From contig NC_007712.1 in the NCBI RefSeq assembly GCF_000010085.1, positions 2,914,001 to 2,978,000 on the forward strand: 64,000 nt of DNA, read 5' to 3'. The notes beneath the pieces were generated by a model that saw only the letters and a list, made by a program, of their open reading frames with translations, searched no databases and was not told where the DNA came from. This DNA is from Sodalis glossinidius str. 'morsitans' (GTDB lineage: Bacteria > Pseudomonadota > Gammaproteobacteria > Enterobacterales > Enterobacteriaceae). The position numbers and the translations under genes are program-made. The stretch's first letter is position 1. Each line of letters starts with the position of its first letter. Below, piece after piece: positions 57,371 through 64,000 of this stretch.

Positions 57371-57856
57371 ATGAACAGGAGTAGCGGCGCAATTACCGTC
57401 AGACACTATCAGGAAGCGGACCGTCCTTTCTTGCGCACGCTATTTTTGGCTTCGCGCAAAGCGAATTGGTTATGGCTGGACGATAGCCAATGGCAGTTGG
57501 AGGATTTTGACGCGGTTACGCTGGGGGAAAAAATTCTGGTGGCGGAAATCAACCAGACTATCGCCGGCTTTGCTTCACTTTCGGTGCAGGATCGCTTTTT
57601 ACACAATTTGTTTATAGCGCCACAATGGCAACGGCAAAAGGTCGGCACCGCTTTGCTGGACGCCTGCTATCCCTTATGCCGAGGCACGATGGCGCTAAAA
57701 TGCCTGATCCTTAACCAGCGCGCGCTGCGCTTTTATCTGAACAACGGCTGGCGGGTCATTACCACCGGCCTGGCGGAAAACGGTGAATACTATCTGATGC
57801 ATCACCGCCCCCCTTCGGCATCCTCGCGGCGGCAGACCGCTTCCGGACACCCTTGA
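57371..57856 (+). CDS. GNAT family N-acetyltransferase
   Basis: A 161-residue acetyltransferase: ITVRHYQEADRPFLRTLF at the start, the strand VAEINQTIAGFASLSVQDRFLHNLFI, the acetyl-CoA loop APQWQRQKVGTALLDAC (about residues 85-102) and a C-terminal ALRFYLNNGWRVITTG block. ATG 57371 is preferred over a start 19 codons earlier, as homology begins here. The substrate is unknown. Divergent from the luxR gene and convergent with tsuB. It is not a LuxI-type synthase: that family's conserved N-terminal Arg/Trp pattern is missing. Confidence 0.85.
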   Translation: MNRSSGAITVRHYQEADRPFLRTLFLASRKANWLWLDDSQWQLEDFDAVTLGEKILVAEINQTIAGFASLSVQDRFLHNLFIAPQWQRQKVGTALLDACYPLCRGTMALKCLILNQRALRFYLNNGWRVITTGLAENGEYYLMHHRPPSASSRRQTASGHP

Positions 57857-57877
57857 TGCGGCGTCCGCAACGCCATC

Positions 57878-58102
57878 CTAAGCTTTTTTCAGCGTGATGC
57901 TCCACTGGGCTGAGCCCACTTGCTGATAATCGGTCACGACATGTCCCTGCTCCGCCGCCCATTGCGGCAAACTTTCCGTCGCCTGTGTACAGTCGAAGTC
58001 AATAACCAGTTCATCACCGACTTGCAATGCCGCCATAGCGGACTGCGCTTCGATAAGCGGGAAAGGGCAGACCTGGCTGATGACATCAAGTTTCTTAATC
58101 AT
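57878..58102 (-). CDS. tsuB: TusA-like thiosulfate-uptake partner TsuB (YeeD)
   Basis: A 74-residue single-domain protein of the TusA/SirA family with the CPxP signature (VCPFPLIEAQSAM, Cys12). The sequence follows E. coli YeeD closely (DELVIDFDCTQATESLPQWAAEQGH). YeeD/TsuB acts with the membrane protein YeeE/TsuA in thiosulfate uptake; the cysteine carries sulfur. Start ATG 58102, 25 bases after the end of tsuA. The gene is intact though its partner is broken. Confidence 0.9.
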   Translation of the reverse strand: MIKKLDVISQVCPFPLIEAQSAMAALQVGDELVIDFDCTQATESLPQWAAEQGHVVTDYQQVGSAQWSITLKKA

Positions 58103-58126
58103 TTTGTTTCCTTATTGAGGTAATCA

Positions 58127-59148
58127 TCAGATTGATGCGGCGCGTACCGTTTCTTGACGCCGCAGGTGGACGAACAGATACCATGACGCTGTCCATACAC
58201 CGAGAATCATAAAGGCCAAACCGATCCAACCCTGCCAGGTCAGCATGGCGGTCATCACCAGACCGTTGCCGATGGAACAACCGCCGGCGCAGCTGCGGAC
58301 CGAGGTGGCAGCATCGGCGGCGCGTAGGCGGAATTCACCGCTGCCCTTGGCGGCGATAAACGCGCCAAGAAAGATCCCTAACACTAAAAACACACCCCAA
58401 TTGATGAATTTGTCATCCCCTATGACCATATACTGCACAACATTGGCGCTCGGCGCGGTAATGCCAAGGCCAAAGTGGCGTCCGGAGGCGATGCTCAACG
58501 GCCAGGCGAGCGTAGCGATGAGACCTATCAGAACGGCGGTGGCAAACGGATGCCAGCGTTTTTCAAACAGCAAATGGGCCAGGCCGGTTTTTTTGGCCGG
58601 TAAAGCGGCGACCCCGCTAACTTGGGTTTTTTCAGTTCCCTACGCGCCAGCCAGAGGGCCACCAGCACCAACAGTGCAATAAATGGCCAGGAAGACAGGC
58701 CGAAAGTTTCAGCTATCGCATTGTGCGCGGTACTGTAAGACATCATCTGCTGGTTGAATGCGGCCAGATGCGGAGAGCGCATAACGGCGCTGGTTACCAT
58801 GTAGGCGGCCAAGGCAATCCAGCTACCGATCAATCCTTCGCCGGCGCGGTACCAAGTGCCGGTCGCGCAGCCGCCGGCCATGACGATTCCGATGCCGAAG
58901 ACGTAACCGCCGACGATGGTGCCCGACCAGGGGAAAGCGCCGGCGTCATAGCTGAACTGACCGGCGGCAATCAGGATATACACGCCGAGGCTCTGAATCG
59001 CGATAGCAATTAACAAGGCGTAGAACAGGCGATTATTTTTGGCCAGATACATATCACGAAAACCGCCCGTCAGGCAGAATCGTCCCCGTTGCATAACAAA
59101 GCCGAGTAGCACACCGCAAAGGAGTCCGGTGAAAAGTTTTTGCAGCAT
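58127..59148 (-). pseudogene. tsuA: Thiosulfate transporter TsuA (YeeE), frameshifted
   Basis: TsuA is a membrane channel with conserved cysteines that pass thiosulfate inward. First half (59148 to about 58612): LFTGLLCGVLLGFVMQRGRFCLTGGFRDM, GIVMAGGCATGTWYRAGEG. Near 58610, in a G-run/A-run area, one base is missing and the frame shifts. Second half: AKKTGLAHLLFEKRWHPFATAVLIGLIA, GITAPSAN, GEFRLRAADAATSVRS. Here about 13 codons of a membrane helix are missing before AGGCSIGNGLVMTAMLTWQGW. One frameshift plus an in-frame deletion; the three key cysteine motifs survive. Confidence 0.88.
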
Positions 59149-59271
59149 AATTAATGTTCAACATCAAAACAATAAGGATGATTAATTATTCCCCTCACAT
59201 TTACAGCCTTCCAATAGCCAAACACCATACTATATAAAGAAAAAATATTTCCCCCTCCACCGAGCAGATAT

Positions 59272-59945
59272 CTACGGTTTAATCGCCGCGACGCTCCGTC
59301 GCCTGCAGCCGTTGGCGCCAGGGCGCCTGGGCCGAAATTGTTCCTGCATCATCCGCATAAACGCGCGCGTCCGCTCCGGCAACCCCGCGCCCTGATGGGT
59401 AAGCGCCACGACGTTGGTGTCGGGCGGGTGCCAGTCTGGCAACAGTGGCACCAGTTTTCCCTCCTCCAGGGCATCGGCCACGTCCCACTCCGAGCGCATG
59501 ATGATCCCCAGCCCCTCCACTGCCCATTGGCGGATCACTTCTCCATCGTTGCTGATAAGTATCGGCTGAATGCGAATATTTACCGTAGTGCGCCGTGCCG
59601 CGCGATAAACGCCGGCGAGGCGCAGAGGATGCGCCGGTTAGGGGCGATGTAATGGCTTATCAGACTCGACGAGTGCAGTTCGCCAATATGAATAACCAAA
59701 TCGCTCCGATCGCTGCTGGCGACCAGAGGTTGACGGAGAGTGTCATCCTGATATCCACGTCGGGATAGCGCTGGCGAAAGGCGGCGACCACCGACACAAC
59801 ATAGCGCCGGCCGAAACCAAACGGTGCATTAATGGCGAGCCGGCCGACTATACCGTGGCGGCGGGCGTGCAGCGCCTCCATCAGCCCGGCGATCTCCTCG
59901 ATAATGCCGGCGCTGCGCCGTCAGGGCTGCGATCTGAAAATTATT
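59272..59945 (-). pseudogene. LysR-family regulator, lacking the DNA-binding domain
   Basis: Only effector-domain pieces remain. From about 59945: IIEEIAGLMEALHARRHGIVGRLAINAPFGFGRRYVVSVVAAF, and a shift near 59745. A damaged middle follows, which reads RSDLVIHIGELHSSS-like residues in another frame. Then IRQWAVEGLGIIMRSEWDVADALEEGKLVPLL and the end ERTRAFMRMMQEQF, stop 59272. The N-terminal winged helix is absent, cut by the junction with the plus-strand PLP-enzyme remnant. Probably the former regulator of the cluster to its right. Confidence 0.8.
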
Positions 59946-60603
59946 GTCGATAACGCCGCGTCGGTATTGATCCAGCAGAAGACGAGTTATTAACGGTGGG
60001 AGGCTATTACATGACAGCGGCGCCGTCGTAGGCGGCGTACTGACCCATGCCGGCTCGAGCTATGAACTGCATTCGCCGGAAAAACTTGCCGCCCTGGCGG
60101 AACAAGAGCGCGCCGGCGCGGTGCTGGCCGCCAATCGACTGCGTCAAGCTGGGATCCCTTGTAAACAGGTCAGTGTGGGTTTGACCCCCACCGCCTTTGC
60201 CGCGCAGCAATTGACGGACGTGAGTGAGGTGCGCGCCGGGGTCTATGCTTTTTTCGATTTGGTGATGCACAACGTCGGCGTGTGCGAACTGGATGAGATT
60301 GCTTTAAGCGTGTTAACCACGGTCATCGGCCACCAGCAGGAGAAAGGCTGGATTATGGTGGATGCCGGCTGGATGGGACGCCCTTCGCCGGCTTTACCGT
60401 TATCGGCACCAATCAGGAGCACGGCATCATTGCCGCCGAGCCTGGCCAGGCTGCGGCCGATATTACCACCTTGTTCCCCTTGGGCGCGCAACTACGCATT
60501 TTGCCCAATCACGCCTGCGCCACCGGCGCGCAGCACGCGGTGTTTTACGCCTGCGATAAGCAGGGCTTCACCACGCCCTGGGCACGGCTCCAGGGCTGGT
60601 AAG
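59928..60603 (+). pseudogene. D-threonine aldolase / D-serine dehydratase-like PLP enzyme, broken
   Basis: C-terminal half of an alanine-racemase-fold PLP enzyme of the DSD1/D-threonine aldolase group. After a joined scrap (DLKIIVDNAASVLIQQ) come GGVLTHAGSSYELH (shifted frame), ANRLRQAGIPCKQVSVGLTPTAF, LTDVSEVRAGVYAFFDLVMHNVGVCELDEIALSVLTTVIG, a shift near 60385, then GFTVIGTNQEHGIIAAEP and PNHACATGAQHAVFYA. NHACAT carries the His and Cys metal ligands of the family. It ends with LQGW at TAA 60601-60603. The N-terminal half with the PLP lysine is missing. Likely acted on a D-hydroxy amino acid. Confidence 0.75.
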
Positions 60604-60821
60604 ACGCCCGCGTCACGCAGACGACGGCGCCGGCGCGGCGAAAGCACTGAACGCAGCGGGCCTATGAGCGCTGCGCAAACATGGGTCGCAGCGAAAGCAT
60701 TAACGACCTCGAAAGCAAGGATTTGCCGACGTGACACCGTCGGCCAACGGGAAAGGCTACCCGAAGGTAAGCAGTTGAGGTTCAAACGATGACTTATTAA
60801 TTTACTTTGGGAGGGGCAATC

Positions 60822-62156
60822 ATGCAGCACAATATCACCGTAAGTCCGGCGCAAAACGCACCAGCGACAAAGCGCCATCGAAACACCGGGACCCCTCAAT
60901 CCCTATGTTCTCTTGTTCATCATGCTGGTGATTACCGCCGCGGCGACCTGGATCGTTCCTCCTGGTGAATTCGAGCATGTCCTGCGCGAGGGGTAAAGTT
61001 TGCCGTTCCGGGCAGCCTCCCCATCTGTCGCACGCAGCGGTATCGTTCCGGGAACGTTGTTTACCTTTATCGCCGAAGCATGGTCAAATCCGCGCCGATT
61101 ATTTTCCTTATCCTGTTTACCGGCGGCACGGCGGAAAGGCAGTAGCGATACGGTCATCATTCTCAGCGTCTGCGCGGTCTTCTCGGTGCCGGGCACCACC
61201 GGTGTCGTCATCAACTCGGTGGTGAAGTTTATTCCGTTAGGCATGCTCCTGGCTCGCTCGATGAACCTGCCGCGTATCTTTGGCGTCGGCCTGATTTATC
61301 TGGGCACCTATGCCAGCTTCAACGCCGCCATCATTAATCCCGGCACCACCGGACTGGCCCAACGTCTGGCCGAGCTGCCGCTGTTTTCTGGCATGGGGTT
61401 TCGCCTCGGGATTTATCTGGCTTTTGCCCTCTGCGCAATCGTTTTCCTTGCACTTTATGCCCGCCGTTGTCGACGCGATGGGCTTACCAATGAAGACCCG
61501 AGCGCACAGCAGCACATTACCGCGCAAATCTCGACCTCCCACTGGCTTATCCTGGCATTTACCGCCCTCGCCCTTATGACATTTATCTATAGCGCGGTTA
61601 ATTACGTCTGGTCAGAAAATGAAATGTCGGCGATGTTTGTCATCGTAGCACTCGGCGTCGGCCTCATTGCCCGTATGCGCGGCGGCGCTATCGCCGACAC
61701 GTTTTTACAAGGCTGCGCCCAGCTGATTCCCGGCGCGCTGATAGTCGGGCTGGCGCGAGCCATTGCGCTGGTGCTGGGCATAGGCACATTCTCGATACTC
61801 TCGTTAACGCCATTGCCGGCCTGCTGGCGCCGTTAAATGAAATGTTCGCCGCCGTGGTAATGCACATCGCCATTTCCTCCGATTCGGGTGAGTCGGCTGC
61901 GCTGGTGCCGCTGTATGTCCCGCTGGGCGATGCGTTGCACATCACTCGTCAGGTGACGGTTGAAACCATTCTCCTTGGCGAAGGAGTCATCAATTCGGTC
62001 AATCCCACCTCCGGGGTCATGATGGCCGTGCTGGCCATTGACCGCATCGGCTATGGCCAGTGGCTGCGTTTCGTCTTTCCTCTTACGCTACTGTGGCTGG
62101 TGATTTCCATTATCGCCATCATTATTGGCGTGCAAATCCAATGGGGTCCCTTTTAA
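60822..62156 (+). pseudogene. YfcC-family inner-membrane transporter, broken
   Basis: A 12-span carrier of the YfcC/ArcD-like group, whose members carry basic amino acids or short carboxylates. ATG 60822 follows GGGAGGGG. PLNPYVLLFIMLVITAAATWIVPPGEFEHV is readable after a shift near 60890, then a stop (TAA at 60995-60997) and a deletion. From 61140 it reads normally: VPGTTGVVINSVVKFIPLGMLLARSMNLPRIFGVGLIYLGTYASFNAAIINPGT to PGALIVGLARAIALVLG. Another break near 61795 precedes MFAAVVMHIAISSDSGESAALVPL and GEGVINSVNPTSGVMMAVLA. It ends at 62156, 26 bases before the M20 gene. Confidence 0.8.
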
Positions 62157-62182
62157 GCCGCGCCAACGACAGGAAGAATGCC

Positions 62183-63382
62183 ATGACACCACCTTTAAAC
62201 GGCGCCACGGTGGCGGATCTCTCCCCCTGGCACGACGAGCTAATCGCTTTGCGACACCATTTTCACCAACACCCTGAGCTGGCGTTTGAAGAACACCACA
62301 CCGCCGCTACCATCGCGCGACAGCCCGGCGAATACAGCTATCAGGTCACCACCGGCGTCGCGGGCACGGGGGGCGTCTCCACCCTGCGACTGGGCGATGC
62401 TAACCGCGCCATCGGTCTGCGCGCCGATATGGATGCCTTACCGATAAGCGAAGAAAATACCTTCGATTACCAAAGCAGTGAGTCCGGTAAAATGCATGCC
62501 TGCGGCCACGACGGCCACATGACCATGCTTCTGGGTGCGGCGCGCTATCTGGCCGCCACACGCCGCTTTAACGGTACCCTGCATGTCATTTTCCAGCCGG
62601 CGGAGGAGCGCGGTTTCGACAGCGGTGCGCAAAGAATGGTCGCAGAAGGGCTGTTCGACCGCTTTCCTTGCGACGCCGTGTTTGCCATGCATAATCATCC
62701 CGGCCGGCCCTGCGGACAACTGATGAGCCGCCGCGGCCAGTTTATGGCCGCCGGCGACCGGGTATTCATTACCGTTCGCGGCATGGGCGGTTATGCGGCG
62801 CGCCCGCATCTGGCGCAGGATCCGGTGGTGGGTGCCGCCAGCATTATCATGGCGCTGCAAACCGTGGTGGCGCGTAATGTGCCACCCGATCAGACGGCGG
62901 TAATTACCATCGGCATGCTGCAAGGCGGCAAAGCGCTGAATGTGATCCCTGCAGAAGTGCAGTTAAGGCTAAGCGTACGCAGCTTCGACGGTCATTCGCG
63001 CGCTGCTGCGCCAGCGTATACCGACATTGTGCAGTTACAGTCGGCTAGTCTGGGATTAAGCGCCGAGATTAATTATATCGAGGGCTATCCGGTGGTCTGC
63101 AACAGCGAGGCGGAAACCTCCCTGGCGCTGCAGGTCGCCGCGGAACTGGTGGGCGAGGACAAGGTCGATGGCGAAATGGATTTGCTGACCGGGAGCGAGG
63201 ATTTCGCTTACATGCTACAGGCGAGTCCCGGCTGTCTGATACGCATCAGTAACGGTGAAGCGCAAGCCAATAAGATGTTGCACAACCCGGGCTACGACTT
63301 TAACGATAATAATCTGGTGTTAGGTGCCGCTTACTGGTCACGTCTGGTCGAGCGCTACTTGCCGCCGCGGACGCCCTTATGA
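62183..63382 (+). CDS. M20 family N-acyl-amino-acid amidohydrolase, possibly inactive
   Basis: A 399-residue hydrolase of the M20D group (hippurate / N-acyl-amino-acid hydrolases). Metal ligands are in place: GLRADMDALP, the MHACGHDGHM Cys-His pair, FQPAEERG, AMHNHPGRP, and the C-terminal HNPGYDFND. Two oddities stand out. The dimer-domain motif GxGGHAARPH reads GMGGYAARPH (CAT to TAT at 62792), losing the conserved His. A stretch of about nine residues near 63000-63027 reads RAAAPAYT where the +1 frame gives ALLRQRIPT, the usual family sequence, so two small compensating indels have occurred. The start ATG 62183 follows AGGAAG. The frame is complete but activity is doubtful. Confidence 0.85.
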   Translation: MTPPLNGATVADLSPWHDELIALRHHFHQHPELAFEEHHTAATIARQPGEYSYQVTTGVAGTGGVSTLRLGDANRAIGLRADMDALPISEENTFDYQSSESGKMHACGHDGHMTMLLGAARYLAATRRFNGTLHVIFQPAEERGFDSGAQRMVAEGLFDRFPCDAVFAMHNHPGRPCGQLMSRRGQFMAAGDRVFITVRGMGGYAARPHLAQDPVVGAASIIMALQTVVARNVPPDQTAVITIGMLQGGKALNVIPAEVQLRLSVRSFDGHSRAAAPAYTDIVQLQSASLGLSAEINYIEGYPVVCNSEAETSLALQVAAELVGEDKVDGEMDLLTGSEDFAYMLQASPGCLIRISNGEAQANKMLHNPGYDFNDNNLVLGAAYWSRLVERYLPPRTPL

Positions 63383-63516
63383 AGGTCGCGGACCGGTCGG
63401 CGCGTGCCGCAGGCGTACCACCGGGCGCACTGCCGGTGCTGAATGCTGCGCTGACAACGGATGCCGGATGCCAAGAATACCGTTCCCTGTTGTCTGACAA
63501 ACCAATAAGGTTGATT

Positions 63517-63949
63517 ATGACTGATACATCGCACGTTGCGTTACAGTGCATCACCGCCCCGGACGTGCCGCCGCCGGCCGGCCACTTATTCCCATGCGGT
63601 AAAAGCGGGCAACTGGGTTTTCGTTTCCGGCGTGCTACCGGTGACGGTGTCGCCCCAGGCAAGTTTCACCGCTCAGGCCGAGGCGGCGCTTAATCTGTGC
63701 CGGCACATACTGGCAGCAGCGGATTGCGGCTGGCCGCAGGTGGTGCAATGCACGGCCTATATCGTCGGCATAGACCATTGGCCCGACTTCAACCGGCTAT
63801 ACGCGCAGTTTCTGCAAGACTATAAGCCGGCCCGGGCGTTGATGCCTGTGCCGGCGCTGCATCACGGGTATTTGATTGAGATACAACTAACGGCGATAGG
63901 TGCTTCGCCCCAGTCGTCCTGGCTGGCGGAACGCCACGGGGAAAGTTGA
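63517..63949 (+). pseudogene. RidA/YjgF family protein, frameshifted
   Basis: RidA enzymes destroy reactive enamines and imines released by PLP enzymes such as serine/threonine dehydratases. ATG 63517 starts TDTSHVALQCITAPDVPPPAGH; one extra T near 63586 shifts the frame. The rest reads YSHAVKAGNWVFVSGVLPV, QAEAALNLCRHILAAADCGWPQVVQCTAYIVGIDHWPDFNRLYAQFL and PARALMPVPALHHGYLIEIQLTAI. The frame lacks the usual Arg-Glu end pair only in part (EIQL kept). Apart from that one base it is complete, so decay is recent. It closes the 59-64 kb cluster. Confidence 0.82.
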
Positions 63950-64000
63950 TTCCACGGTGGAAATGGATTTGATGTTGCTATGATAGTGTCTGAAATGTTG

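Overview
The window reads as chromosome of a Sodalis-type insect symbiont or a close Enterobacterales relative. Gene content and order follow the Escherichia coli backbone in blocks: the cysPTWA/cysM region, yfeY-ypeA-hemF, talA-tktB, acrD-ypfM-yffB-dapE-ypfN-tmcA-ypfJ-purC-bamC-dapA-gcvR-bcp-bepA-hda-uraA-upp-purM-purN-ppk-ppx-yfgG, and yegD-mdtD-baeSR-yegQ. About half of the recognisable genes are broken by single-base frameshifts, in-frame stops or small deletions, while their sequence is still easy to recognise. That pattern means recent, ongoing decay with little time for deletion. The genus is an inference; the sequence alone does not settle the species.

Layout. 1-6.4 kb (minus): the start of a response regulator cut by the window edge, cysM, a broken old-yellow-enzyme gene, then an intact sulfate/thiosulfate ABC transporter cysPTWA. 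6.7-13.1 kb: broken yfeY, then intact ygiW-like, ypeA, hemF, yaiI, talA and tktB. 13.4-18.3 kb: an ankyrin-repeat gene cut at a junction, an unknown broken gene, a heavily frameshifted acrD, the 28-residue protein gene ypfM and a TetR remnant. 18.9-35 kb: a mostly healthy core block (yffB, dapE, ypfN, tmcA, a UPF0756 gene, purC, bamC, dapA, bcp, bepA, hda, upp, purM). It is interrupted by broken M15 peptidase, ypfJ and purN, a uraA split by an IS256-family remnant, and gcvR with a frameshifted tail. 35-36.9 kb: an AT-rich foreign-looking stretch with one unknown, frameshifted gene. 36.9-45.3 kb: a second pst operon (pstC, pstA, pstB) all broken, beside intact ppk-ppx and yfgG. 45.4-55.8 kb: intact mgtE, then a long graveyard: a short-chain dehydrogenase, yegD with a (GGTAAC)10 tract, ureBC, mdtD, baeS, a 12-codon stub of baeR, yegQ and thiM (its TPP riboswitch survives). 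56.4-59.1 kb: an intact LuxR-type quorum-sensing regulator, a GNAT enzyme, tsuB, and broken tsuA. 59.3-64 kb: decayed remains of what looks like a D-amino-acid or N-acyl-amino-acid use cluster (LysR, PLP enzyme, YfcC-like carrier, M20 amidohydrolase, RidA).

Working together: what is kept is mainly central metabolism (pentose phosphate shunt, heme, lysine/cell-wall precursor synthesis through dapA and dapE, early purine synthesis, cysteine from sulfate/thiosulfate), envelope assembly (bamC, bepA), replication control (hda), polyphosphate and magnesium homeostasis. What is being lost is drug efflux, envelope stress sensing, urease, salvage uptake and accessory transport, as expected in a host-restricted lifestyle. 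No rRNA, tRNA or CRISPR array was found.
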